Of a stretch of 64,000 nt of DNA, positions 1-11,601 are shown piece after piece; positions within the stretch are counted from its first letter, which is position 1, and every line of letters starts with the position of its first letter. The stretch is from Plantago ovata. Lineage: Eukaryota; Streptophyta; Magnoliopsida; Lamiales; Plantaginaceae. Where the stretch lies: NCBI GenBank assembly GCA_028274465.1, contig CM051455.1, forward strand, positions 45,463,129 to 45,527,128, in the 5' to 3' direction. The translations under genes were made by a program, and so were the position numbers. The notes below the pieces were generated by a model. The model was not told the DNA's origin and made no database searches. It saw only the letters and a program-made list of their open reading frames with translations.

Positions 1-466
1 AACACTTCAAATGGAAATGCTTGAGCTACATATTTATTGGATATTGGAGCATTTTATTTAGTCATTTATAGAACATGTCATTGTCATCCTCATTAACATT
101 GCACTACTCGTGGTGCTGAAATATTGCAGCTAATAATTTGTACATTGTTGCTTAAATGACTTGAGATCTGAAAATTTGGAGTCCTAATGATATTTTTCAA
201 AGGTGCTAGTATGAACACAAGCGTGGAGATTTTTTTGACCTTTTCCCAAACAGTTTCCAGTGTCGATGCAACTCTTTCCTTCAGATAAGAGTAAATGGTT
301 TGACCTTGAAATTTGAATGGTTGATTATAATAATAGAAAGACAAATTTTATATCCTGATATCTGTAGCTTCTTGGTGGCTATGCTTGTTAATTTAATCAT
401 CATTATGCAACAGTGGCCTTACAGATACTAAGAAACTGATGATATCTTTTATTTTTTTGCTTTTAG

Positions 467-1549
467 GTATGCCATCACAAAAGCTTTCTGTATAGCTTTT
501 GGAATGACCTTCTTTTCCATGTTCGATGTCCCAGTGTTTTGGCCTATATTGTTATGTTACTGGTTTGTTCTCTTCGTACTTACGATGAAGCGGCAAATCA
601 TGCACATGATTAAGTACAAGTATATTCCTTTCAACGTTGGTAAACAGGTGAGTCATTCACCTTTAGCTCTGTATATTCCCATGATTGTAGTTAAAATTAG
701 ACTTGTGTTCATGTAGTTGAAATTAAATGCTCCTTGAAATTAGCATAGAATATTGTGTTTCACTGAAAAATCTGACTAAATCCAGGTTGTCTCATACTGC
801 CGCCTCCTAATCAGAACAAATGAAATCCTACAACTTTGTTTCTTTCTAAAATTAAGGTGCTCATTAATATAGACATTAATAGATGGGATTCAATGAAGAA
901 AAAGTGTTCTATTTAAGCAAGTTAATAATCACTATTCACTAGTAGGCGGTAAACCGTTGGATAAAACAATAGTAGGATATGCCAACATATGGAGGATTTT
1001 ATTTGTCTTACAGGCGACCAATTGGTCTAGGATTCATTTTAGTTTGAATAGGAGGGAGTGTAATTTATGATTTGGCATGTTTCATTTAATTTTCGTTCCT
1101 AATTCCTGTAATGTAAATGACCCAGCCACATTAGACACACTCCTGCTCTACGCTTCCTCATGTAAATGGTTATTATTACATTCATAGTAATTAAAACTGT
1201 AAACCAAAACCAATCTTATTCATATCTCAAAATTTCATGTAAACTTTCCATTCCCAAGACCTTAAAACTGAGTCCAAATTGCCCGAGCTTAATTCGGTTT
1301 TGTGAGGTTCATTGAAATACTGAGATCCTTTCCATTTAACAGCGATTGCATTTCTTTCCCTGCATGCATAGTTGTGCTGAAAAGGTATTTGATTATAATT
1401 TACATAGAGCCCCTTTTGGCCTGCTCTAGTTTTGTACGAAGTACTATATATTGCACTGATACTCTGATGGTTCTTGATTATAATTTACTTAACAGACATA
1501 CAAAGGCAAGAGACCTGCTTCTAGTGCAAGCAGCCCACGAGCGGATTGA
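467..1549 (+). CDS. RER1: RER1 family protein, C-terminal two exons (partial)
   Basis: Golgi membrane receptor that returns escaped ER membrane proteins to the ER in COPI vesicles. Only the 3' end is in the window. Exon 467-647 follows a TTTTAG acceptor and reads [16 protein letters not shown], then [14 protein letters not shown] and [10 protein letters not shown], the last two membrane segments of the family, ending at GKQ before a GTGAGT donor at 648. The last exon, 1496-1549 after ACAG, encodes [16 protein letters not shown] and a TGA; RER1 proteins end in a similar basic, Ser-rich tail. Both exons join in phase 0. The intron 648-1495 holds no other gene. The first base of exon 467 completes a split codon, probably Trp, from an exon outside the window. 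The identification is firm because the motif block is almost unchanged in plants. Confidence 0.93.
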
Positions 1550-2164
1550 AGCTCTGCAGCTTTACAAGTTCATGAAGAATTTTCAAGGGACCTGAGACAA
1601 GAATACAAATTGGAAGAATTATCGAAGAATGATCTTCATATCTTTTGGCTTATGGACTTTGTATTACATTGAAATGTTGATCCACACCTGACTCTTATCA
1701 TATACTAGTTCAGTTATATGCTACTATTGTTTTTGATCATGGCAGCAAACTGTATGATTTAGTTCTTGCCCAGAATTTCAGTTGCTTGTTATTCGTACGG
1801 TTATGAGTATCATGTAAAGTAGGGTAGCAACAGAAATTGGACGATTATGGAAAAACAAGTTCTGTCTTCTTTTCTTGTTCCTGCTTTTAGATTTTGCCCT
1901 GATTATTTTGCCTGCAGTAATTGTGATGAACATAAAGATGCCAGAATGTTTTGGACTCAATAATATACGGGTGTAATGCTCCAAAAACTCAATTATTACA
2001 CACATCAAAACGGACAACAGATTGCAAAATAACTGATCGTCTTGGTCATTGTACTGGCTGATGCATGAATTGCAGAAGAAATTAAAATAAGGCAGGTGCC
2101 TTATTCACACAAGAAAATATATGTTGGAGTTTAATTAGGAAATAATCACGTGGAAATTTAGACC
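1550..2164. other. RER1 3' UTR and downstream intergenic DNA
   Basis: AT-rich sequence after the RER1 stop codon. It probably contains the 3' UTR and polyadenylation region. I see no gene or clear repeat here. Confidence 0.5.
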
Positions 2165-2745
2165 TGGAAAATGGGCTGATCGGATCGGACTATTCGGATT
2201 GGATGATTTCAGGTGAGTGAGTTTGTTTCGGGTGATTTCGGATCGAATCGTGTCGGATTCGGATGTGCTCGGATTTCAGATTTTTATCGGATTCGGGTGT
2301 TATCCGGATTATAAGTTTCAAAACATTTCGGACCGAATCAATTTCGGATCGGGCCAATTCCAGTGTTGATTGAATACTTAAATGCAAAATTATTTTTGTA
2401 ATGAAAATTTATGAAATATTACAACTTCACAATCTTAATTATAAGTTAGTTATATATGAAATATATATTTTAAATAAAAATAATTATGTATTCTCTATAA
2501 ATTTAATTCAGGTCATTTCAGATTGAAATAGTCCGGGTCACATTTAATTCGGATCGGGTGAATTTCGGATTGAATTTATTCGGGATATTTCGGATTGTTT
2601 AATTCGGATAAAAAAATCAGGTGCTTTCAGATTGGATTTCGAGTCAAAGTTCGGATGTTTACCACAAATTTTCAGGTGAGACTTCGGTTTTTGGATCGGT
2701 CGGGTCGGGTTTCGGATGACTTTTGCCGGGCAGAATGCACATTCT
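2165..2745. repeat. Degenerate TTCGGAT-rich repeat block
   Basis: Two stretches (about 2175-2365 and 2510-2725) are packed with variants of TTCGGAT, CGGATCGG and TCGGGTTTCGG, separated by an AT-rich piece. The short motif recurs on the same strand at irregular 8-25 bp spacing, so it is a decayed short-period tandem array, not a coding exon. It runs up to about 70 bp before the left-arm breakpoint and forms the upstream DNA of the broken PPR copy. The open frame that crosses it into the PPR gene has no protein-like composition before the PPR start. Confidence 0.6.
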
Positions 2746-2831
2746 TGATTGGTCCTCTCCTACTAAGAAGCACCCATACGAATACGAAATCAAATACGAA
2801 AAATGATAAAAATTCAAAGTTCAAACTGCCA

Positions 2832-4353
2832 ATGAACCAACTGAAACAAATTCACGCCATCACACTCAGAAATGCCACGGACCCAAAATACCTCATCACT
2901 GAGCTACTCAGAATCTCAAATATTAGCCATGCCCGCAAGGTGTTCGACTATTTGCCTCAAACAAGTACGACTCTGTTCCTCTTCAACAAACTCATCCAAG
3001 CCTATTCATATCAAGGCCCTCATTCACAGTGTATTTCTCTCTACTCCCAAATGCTCCGCCAATCTAATTTCATCCCAAATACTCACACCTTTACCTTTCT
3101 TTTCGCCGCCTGCGCTAACCTGTCTAACCTTAACCAAACTCAAATGATCCAGGCGCATTTCGTCAAGTTCGGGCTCTGTTACGAGGTCTATGCTGCCACT
3201 GCATTGCTGGATATTTACGCGAAGATGGGGTTTATGACTCTTGCCAGAAAACAGTTCGATGACATGACTGTTAGAGACGTTCCCACCTGGAATGCTTTGA
3301 TTACAGGGTACGCCAAGACGGGTAATTTGGACTTGGCGTTGCGCTTGTTTTTGGATATGCCAAGGAGAACTGTGGTTTCTTGGACTTGTATTATATCTGG
3401 TTATGCGCAGAATGGCAAGTATAAGGAAGCTTTGGAGATGTACTTGGAGATGGAAAGACACGCGAGTGTGATGCCTAATGAAGTTACTATAGCCAGTGTT
3501 CTTCCAGCGTGCGCGAATATGGGTGCGTTGGTGGTTGGGAAGAGGATCGAGGCTTATGATCGTGATAATGGTTATTTGAAGAATATGTTTGTTAGTAATG
3601 CTGTACTGGAACTGTATGCAAGATGTGGTTTGATCAACAAGGCAATGCAAGTGTTTGAGGAAATTGGTGGCCGGAGAAATTTGTGTTCTTGGAACGATGA
3701 TCATGGGTTTAGCTGTTCATGGGAAATGCGATGGTGCTCTTGAGCTATTCAACCAAATGTTGAGGAGAGGAGTGAGGCCGGATGATGTGACATTTGTTGG
3801 GGTGATCCTTGCTTGCACGCATGGAGGAATGGTTGATAAGGGACGGGAGCTCTTCAATTCAATGGAACAGAGATTTTCAATCAAACCTAAGCTAGAACAC
3901 TATGGATGCATGGTTGATCTACTAGGTCGTGCGGGAGATCTGCAAGAAGCTTACAATCTGATAAAATCAATGCCGCTGAAACCAAATTCTGTTATCTGGG
4001 GAACATTGCTTGGGGCATGTAGTTTTCATGGAAACGTAGAATATGCGGAGATAGCAGCTGAGTCACTATTTAAGTTGGAGCCATGGAATCCTGGTAATTA
4101 TGTTATCCTCTCGAATATTTATGCAAAAGCGAGGAGATGGGATGGTGTCATTCTCCTGAGGAAGATGATGAAAGGGATAAATGTTACCAAAGCTGCGGGC
4201 TATAGCTTCCTCGAAGGAGGAGGTAAAATTCACAAGTTCATTGTGGAGGATATGTCACATCCATGTTCCAGACAGATTTTTGCAATGCTAGATAATGTTA
4301 CATTTGAAATGAAGCAGCTTCATAGAGAGGATATCATCGATTTGGAGTTTTAA
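2832..4353 (+). pseudogene. PPR protein gene, copy 1, broken by a 2-bp deletion
   Basis: Same gene as the intact 507-aa copy at 31027-32550. The shared start is ATG 2832 (MNQLKQIHA...). At 3694-3696 this copy reads TTGGAACGATGATC where the intact copy has TTGGAACACGATGATC. Loss of two bases shifts the frame after CSWN, so the first frame ends at 3743 (about 303 aa), and the C-terminal half, including the E and E+ motifs, continues in another frame to 4353. The rest of both frames stays open and substitutions are few, so the break is recent. The upstream DNA also differs from that of the intact copy: only about 20 bp before the ATG is shared, so the native promoter is absent. A sequencing error is possible but would have to coincide with a real arm difference. 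Confidence 0.9.
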
Positions 4354-4987
4354 CATATGAATTTGTTATACAAATGTTTGGCAGCAAACAATTAACAGAG
4401 AAGATTCTATTGATTTCATCATCTATTTTATGTAGGCAGCAAACATATATTTTGACAATGGAAGTCATGATACATTGATAAACATAGTTAATACTTAATA
4501 CTCACATCAAATATATGAAGAATTCATTTTAGCGACTTCAGCAGTATTCATAGAACACAAGATATTACAAGGGCAGGGATGGTGGCAACTGATGTTGGTC
4601 TGGGTAGTAACTGTGATGTTCGAGTCCAATCTACCTATGTTCATGGTTTCCTCTACATATATGATCAAACTGGTTGGCCATCGGCACCCCATCTGTTCCA
4701 CCAGCATTCTTGTGACGCAAGGAATGCCTGCTCAGGTAGCATCTGTAGAAGCTGCAGCTTAAGTACAACTTTCAGTTTATAATCTTCAGAGATGGGCTGA
4801 GCTCTGTTCATGTATGAATTATGTCCTCTCTCTTGCCCCCTTTAAATACAACTACTTTCAGTAAATAAATAAGGGGAATAAGGAGAAATTTAGATTAGAA
4901 AATAATATGACATTGAATAGGAAATTGCATGAAATTCAAATGTGAATTTCGTGCAAATTTCTCATTTGAATTTCATGTAAATATCTC

Positions 4988-5359
4988 AAGTTTCTTGCTG
5001 TGGTGGAATCTCCATGAGCTTATCACAATTCTGAAGATAAAGACTTCTCAGTTTTGGAAATTACATCCACCCCTTGTCCCCTTTCAATATGCAGGAGTTC
5101 CAGACGCGCAAAACTGTCACCTGAGGCATGCCAATAGTTTCCTTCAAATGCATTATCTTTTAGTTTCAGCAATGAAGACATATGACTCCAATCCACACAA
5201 GTAACTTCCAGCACTAGAATTCTGAGATTTGGTGGGAACCTATTCGGTTCAGGCAGCTGATGCCACGGCTGTTCAGAACCTAATGTACTATACACAGTAC
5301 ACATCATGCACAAGCTTCAACTTGTTGAGCCCCTCCAAATTTTCTAAGCACGAAGAAGT
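4988..5359 (-). pseudogene. NLR leucine-rich-repeat fragment (left arm)
   Basis: On the minus strand the frame reads LENLEGLNKLKLVHDVY, then RFPPNLRILVLEV, DWSHMSSLLKLKDNAFEG and ARLELLHIERG, followed after a frame change by NCDKLMEIP. This order (FPPNL..L.L, W..M..L..L..L.L..NAF.G, F..L..L.I, L..C..L.EIP) is the C-terminal LRR pattern of CC-type NB-ARC-LRR proteins. There is no NB-ARC part, no start codon and at least one frameshift, so it is a shard. An identical copy lies at 30020-30391 in the other arm. Confidence 0.8.
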
Positions 5360-6524
5360 CTAAAGTGTCACACTTTCAATCTTTTTAGAGGTTAATTTAC
5401 GCATGTATTCGTGAAGCCTGTTAATGTTATTCGTATTTGTTCGCAGAGATCTTTGTTTGGAGGTGAGATTGAGCATTAACAGCATCGCTAGTTCATACTA
5501 TTTGAGAGCAACAGTGCATTTTGTATTCTTACAAGTACATCAGACAGATCCAATGAAAGAGCTAGATCTTTCTGTACAGAGTTGCATTCCACCTCATAAT
5601 TTGTTTTCTGAATGAGTTACATTGTAGTACCTCGTACCTTGCTGGAGTTAAATGCATATGCTGGGACAAAAAGAGAAGTGTTCTCAGGCTGTAATTTTTT
5701 ACCTCAATGTCATTTAGTTAAGTATGCCAATCAAACAACTTTTGATGCCAATATTTGCTATGCTAATGAATCACTGATGCTCAACTCTAAGTTTACAACT
5801 TAGTATATATTTATCCACTTTTCAAACTATCCTGGACTACAATATAATGTACCAGTCGCTTATTTTAGCATGAGGAACAAAGTACCGAAACAATCATTTT
5901 CTTCTAGTCTGCTTGTTCTCTGCAGGGGAACAATCTTCTTGGATCGAACTTGAACAGATTTGGTTCTGGTGGCAGTTCTAAACTTTTAGCAAACTCTTTC
6001 AAGTTACTATAAGCTTGTGAAGTTAATACAAACGATCACTATTTGTGGTAACACATCATAAGATAATCCAACCGGAGCTGGAATCTGTGATTAAACTAAT
6101 ACAAAAGCAATAAAAGAAAAAGAAAAAAAAAAGAAAAAAAGCAATACTAAACTCGGTAGATTTCACTTGAAATTAACTAATTATGTATTTGTATATCTCT
6201 GTGTGTGATTCGTTATTTCATCTCTAGTGAACTCCAGAAGCTCTGATGCTGGAACCTGAAGGTTTAGTTGATTTATGATGCAGTATGATTGTGATTGAAA
6301 CACGCCCCATATAGGTAGATGTGTGTCACTAATAGATACGCTACATATCAGATCCCTTATGTTCTTTACTTGACAATTGATGAGTGAATCGAATCATGCT
6401 GATGTAAGTTCAGTGTTGGGATCTTATGTGGTCAGAGAATAAGGATGATCAGAATGGCTTAGACTTGTCAGAAAATCAGAGCAAACGATGCTCAGATAAG
6501 TTGCTGGAAAGTATGTAACACAAT
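5360..6524. other. Left-arm non-coding DNA upstream of U1
   Basis: AT-rich sequence without a gene I can support. It includes an A-rich run near 6115-6145. The short open frames at 5424-5803 do not look protein-like and contain no family motif. The whole stretch is repeated in the right arm. Confidence 0.5.
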
Positions 6525-6535
6525 ATTCCCACATT
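6525..6535 (+). promoter_or_regulatory. Upstream sequence element of U1 gene (left arm)
   Basis: ATTCCCACATT closely matches the plant snRNA upstream sequence element (consensus RTCCCACATCG). It lies 63-73 bp before the U1 5' end, the usual -70 position. The place for a TATA box (about 6568-6575, ACTTAATG) holds only a weak TTAA-like match. The spacing between the two, about 33 bp, is the one expected for Pol II-type snRNA genes. Confidence 0.75.
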
Positions 6536-6549
6536 ATTTTCCTGTGTAG

Positions 6550-6760
<211 letters not shown>

Positions 6761-9206
6761 AATCCAGTCTTTAGTTTGGCCCATTTGCTTGTTTTGCTTT
6801 CCTATTTGTGGTTTGCTTGCACTTTCGCAATAAATGTTTCATATTAGACGGTCTTTTGAGCTTCAGAAGCTGTGAAACCTTGTCTAATAACTGGAAGAAA
6901 TCAGAAAAGTATTTTGATTATCTGTGAGGAATTGAAATCTTAAATCAGAATAGAAGCTTCAGTGGACTGGGTGATGACATACAATTAGTTTCTGCACGCT
7001 CGTATGTAATTTTTTCCAAACGGCAGCATATTGCACAGATTTTCTTTCATCTGGTCATGGGAACTGGAAAGCTGAATCATTCATTTGAATGTGTGTCCGG
7101 CAGAACAGAACACATGACTGGATTTCGTAGAAACTTTCAATAGCCTGATGTATTGTTATAAATATCTTTTAATGTGTAAATAAGTTGCTTTAGTTTTGCA
7201 AAATTCTTGAATGAATTTGAACAAGAATCCAGTTTGAAGTTAGATGTACTCCACAGTTTCAAGCATTTTTTCTTTGTGTTTTGAAATGGTACTTGGATGA
7301 ACTATGTACTCTTTCTTGGCTGTAATAGGTCTTTTGACAAATTTTAGATTCTGCTCTTGCTGCAGAATTTCACATTCGCAACTAGTTTGTATAATTCATG
7401 GAACTGATGCAGCATTTGTTAGGCTTTTGTTGCTATGGTCCCTATAATGAAAAGCACCCGTACGTACGTGTGCACAGATATCCTATGAAAAGTACCCCAG
7501 TTGCTATGGTTGCTGGAAGGCTAAAGAGACAAGTGAAAAACAGACATTCTGGCAGTGAAAACAACTCCTTGTGGTTTTTGTGCCATGTACTTATTTAAGA
7601 TTTATTATGTTTTGTTTTGCAAGTAATAAAGCAACTAGGTAGGCTCTATGCAGCGATTCTTTGATCTTAACACAACAAATATGATGTTGAATGGCACAAG
7701 AAAAGGCCAAAGATGGAGCTGTATTAGTGTGATTTTTGTCCCACAATGTTTACAGTTATAAGGACAAGGGATAAGCTGTATAAACTTGGCATGAAAATGG
7801 TCTTGTAAATCACGCAGCTGCGCGATAAGCACATAGCGAACTATTCTTTCGCCTTTTACTAAAGAATACCGTGTGCTTGTCGCTTTAAAGCAGCATACGC
7901 TATTTTTTGGAGGGTTGCTTACTAAAAGTAAGCACTCAACAATTTGAGTTCAAATGTTTGTTTTCTTTGTTGTGAAATTTGTAAAAACTGCTAGAGGCTG
8001 AATTTCTGTAAGACAAGATTGCTGAATCTGGTTTGACAATATCAACAGCACAACTGCACGATGCTCTTGTTGTCACGCAGCTCTTTCCTGTCTGTCAAGT
8101 GCAGATTTGAGACGTTTGCATTGTAGGTCCTTTGTGTTGGGACTTGGGTAATCCTACGAGCATTTCATTGCAGGTTTTCTCATAGATAGCCCTTCAGAAC
8201 ATCAGCACAAAGGGAAAAAGGAAATTCAGAATCTGGGGTCCAGAGAAACAACACCAAGGACATAACCCCACCATAGACTCCGTGATACCGCCCGTTCACT
8301 GTTGCTACCTAATGACAGCCCTTTTCATCTGAATAATCATAGATTTTATTGCAGCGTAGAACTTAATATTGCTCATCTTATGTGTGCTATTTACATAGTT
8401 ATAGCATTGCTTCTTTTAAATATTATAACAGAAATGCAATCAAAGTATCTGATAGGTCAAGGGATTCGGCAAACAAGAGGAGTACCTCTGAGACCAAAAG
8501 TTAAACCCAACACTATCAACCAAAATATAAAGTCTGGCTACTAGTACTTCTCAAGAGACAGAAGCTTATTGAATGTCGTGTGCCATTTGCATTCTTCGTT
8601 AGTGTTTACAAAAGAATTTATCTAAGCAAATCAAAATTTACTAGACAAACGAGGCTAAAAGGTGCAGATGTAAAGTAGATACTTAAACTTGAATCTTTCC
8701 TTGAGGTAGAATGTCTCGAACTGGTGATACCTTCATATGATTATCTGCAGCATCATGGTTCAATCCAAGCATAGGGGAAGCTTTCTCACTGTTTATCACA
8801 TGTCCATCTGCTTTCGCAGATGCTTATATATGAGATGGATATGGAATACTCTGGCTGGTCCTTAAAATATCAGATTGACGTTCAAGTCATCATCGATTCA
8901 TCTTTATATTCAATGCACACTGTCCGATTTGGTGTCTTAAGTTTTGCCTGGGAACAGAATGATGAAATTTTCATCTGTTGTACCCAACCTCGATGGTCAA
9001 GCCATACATTATCATCTTGGATATAAGAGTTTCGACAAGATTTGGGAGTTTAGCACCAGTGATGAGTCTCTACTGCAATGATATCTCAAGTTAGTCATGT
9101 CTTCTGCAATGATAATCCATTTAACAGTTTCAGTCCAGGCTTGTTTATCTTATCTTTACTCTGTTGAGTTTCTGATCGACAATATAAAAATTTCAAGTAT
9201 TGGACA
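6761..9206. other. Left-arm non-coding DNA downstream of U1
   Basis: No gene is supported here. The open frames (7398-7598, 7635-7832 minus, 8302-8544, 8820-9026) are short, recur unchanged in the other arm only because the DNA is duplicated, and show no family motif. A fold-back lies at 7822-7883. The stretch 9146-9208 also occurs, as a third partial copy, at 21966-22032. Confidence 0.5.
7822..7883. repeat. Imperfect hairpin in left arm
   Basis: GCGATAAGCACATAG with CTATTCTTT on the left pairs with AAAGAATACC and GTGTGCTTGTCGC on the right, around a loop of about 11 bases, with a few mismatches and a small bulge. It may be a small foldback element. The same hairpin lies at 27496-27557 in the other arm. 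Confidence 0.5.
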
Positions 9207-9409
9207 ATTGAGTTTCTAATCGATTTATATCAAGTAATTGAGTTAATCGATTTGTATCAAGTAATTGAGTTAATCGATTTGTATCAAGTAATTGAGTTAA
9301 TCGATTTGTATCAAGTAATTGAGTTAATCGATTTATATCAAGTATTTGAGTTAATCGATTTATCAAGTAATTGAGTTAATCGATTTATATCAAGTAATTG
9401 AGTTAATGG
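9207..9409. repeat. 27-bp minisatellite, inner edge of left arm
   Basis: About seven units of a 27-bp repeat, core AGTTAATCGATTTRTATCAA, some units shortened by three bases. It is the reverse complement of the array at 25943-26170, which is longer by about one unit. The array ends exactly where the arm homology ends. Confidence 0.9.
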
Positions 9410-10600
9410 ATATGTTTCGTATGTGTTATGAAGTTGTTTGGTTCACTCCGTGAATCAAAAGGGTTGCGTTGAAACATATCAGGAAAGTTCAGGGACCAGT
9501 TTGGAAATATGGAATTGCAAATTACTTTCCTTGATAATATTGTTGGATATATTATTTGGAACAACGTATGTGAAGGTATCTTGGTAAAATAGTGAATGGT
9601 TTATTTTATAAATCAATGTACCTGTTTTACACTGCTTCACATAAGTTCCAGGGTTGTTTTGCACGAAAATTATTATTAAAATAATGATTTTTAGATTTTA
9701 TGGAATTGTAATTAATTATAAACTTTTAGTAGGTTTCTAGTTGAGATAACAATTTCCTGATTGGATAAGAAAAGCACATTCTTTCAGATATCCTTTTCCT
9801 GATAAAATCAAATAAAATCAAAACTTATTCCCCAAGGAAAATTACAGCTGATCGATCAGCTCATGGGCCCCCTATGGTCAATTTCTACTGTTATAAATAG
9901 AGAGCAATAGACTTCGTTTTTCAGTTGCTAGCTACTCTACAATTCTGAAATCTCTTCTCTTTTCATAACACTTAGAAAATAAAAATCTACCTCCTCCATA
10001 ACAGTAGCCATGAAATTTTGAAGTTCTCCATGGCTTTGAGATTTGTACTTCGTTGTTTATTCTCTTGTTGTCTCTAGTCCACTCTAAACTATTCTCTGTC
10101 TGAGCCATCGCGTAGACAAGATCGTGGTATCGATTTCAAGAAGAAGAAAATCACTTCCTCCTCCCTCCATACTGGCGCCGACATCATCATCAACATCATT
10201 GGTGGTTTTGTTTTGGTTCCTTAGCTTGTAGAAAGGTTTCTGTGTTGCTAATTTGCTGTTTGGAAGCTTGTAGTACACAAACGAACAACTAGCAATCTGC
10301 ACTTCATTATTGGTACATATTCTTGATCTTAGAATGCATGAACTAGGATTCTAATGTGTTTGCATATATTGTTTGATATATATATGTGATTGTTATTCCG
10401 CTGCATGATTCATGAATTCACATTATATGGATTTGTGGTGATTCATAAGATTATGATAATTATATGAACATATGGAGTTTTGCTATTCTAGATGAATTGA
10501 AAACTTGCTTGTTAGTAATTATGATCTATGGAAGAGAGGGTTGTAATTTATTTATATTTATAATCCCTATTTATATATGTACGTTATAGATATAATGGTT
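9410..10600. other. Unassigned spacer DNA with a promoter-like patch
   Basis: No gene recognised. TATAAATAGAG at 9893-9903 is a good TATA box, followed by a pyrimidine-rich stretch, so this could be a decayed promoter or an LTR. I found no LTR ends to define one. Confidence 0.4.
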
Positions 10601-10639
10601 AATAATCATAAGTCTGGTAACTCGTAGGGAGATATTTGA

Positions 10640-11049
10640 TGGTTAAGATTTTCTTAGATCGATGATCTAGTGCGAAAATTTAAAAACGTTACCACGCACC
10701 GATCTGTATGGCCAACACCTACTCCATCACCAGGATGGATGAAGTAAAGGAGAAGCAGAATCCTAAGTTGGATTTACACGAACAACAGTAGGATTAACCA
10801 TGATTTTAGGGTTTCAAGAAAGGAAACAACAAATTTCTAAGATAGAGACAAAATTGAACCAACAAAGTTCAGGAGAAACAAAATTCAACCAACAACAAGT
10901 TGATTAAACCAACAAACAACAAAAATTCTACAAGCAAGCTACTTGCATAACCAGAAGAAACAATACTCACAGCGAGCACGAGCGGAAGAGAACAGAAAAA
11001 CATGATCGAAATTGAATTTCGAATCAGCACTATTCGAACAATGATACCA
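10640..11049 (-). mobile_element. Copia internal 5' fragment with primer-binding site and gag start
   Basis: Directly inside the LTR that ends at 11050, the minus strand reads TGGTATCAT, the initiator-Met-tRNA-type primer-binding site of copia elements. After a leader, an ATG at 10801 opens a short gag-like frame, MVNPTVVRVNPT, then a TAG and DSASPLLHP, which resembles the N-terminal DSxSPxxLHP of copia gag. The frame then decays and the rest of the element is missing. Confidence 0.65.
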
Positions 11050-11319
11050 TGTAAACTTTCGTAATCAGAGAATAACAAACTGAATTGAACTTTATTAACT
11101 TGGAATCAAACAAGATACATTGAACTTTCTGTGTAATTCTAGAGAGAAGAATTATACACAGATAGAAGAAAGAACAAAATGAAGTGAAAGAACAAATGAA
11201 CAAACTAGCCTATTTGTACAAATTTACCAGAGGAGTAAATTTGTCTTTTCCTATACTAACGGCTATATTACAAAGGGGAACCTAATGTACAAGCTATGTA
11301 ACCGGAGGTACAACTAACA
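11050..11319 (-). mobile_element. Copia 5' LTR (270 bp)
   Basis: On the minus strand the LTR begins TGTTAGTTGTACC at 11319 and ends TTTACA at 11050, immediately before the primer-binding site. AAGTTCAATGTATCTTG and AATAAAGTTC lie near its 3' end, the latter a polyadenylation-like signal. There is no second LTR of this family in the window, so the element is truncated. The start is inferred from the TG...CA rule and is less certain than the end. Confidence 0.65.
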
Positions 11320-11601
11320 GAAGCAGCTGACCGACTTTGTAAAGGGGAAGCATGTTTTATCAAGTGAAAGTAGCAAACTCTTCATATATTTGCACTTTGG
11401 TCATTATATATGTTATCAAATTGAAACAAATCTGAAATGTTTCTAAGTGTTGGACATGGATGTTTCTTCATGTTGATCCTTACAGATTGACCGTAAAAGC
11501 AAGAATGACAAAGGCGACAATGATAGTGAAGGTAAATGACCAACACAGTTTTAGGATCTATCTACAATTTCTTTCTTATTGGCTCATATATCATGGTCGA
11601 T

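Noticed and set aside
3024..3704. 226-aa minus-strand frame opposite the PPR gene
   Set aside because: Antisense shadow; the same happens at 31732-32358 opposite the intact copy.
7398..9026. Conserved small frames present twice in the window
   Set aside because: They are identical because the arms are a recent duplication, not because selection kept a protein.
9893..10130. LTR ending at GTGGTATCG near 10120
   Set aside because: TGGTATC resembles a primer-binding site, but the bases before it do not end in CA and no matching LTR start or second LTR was found.
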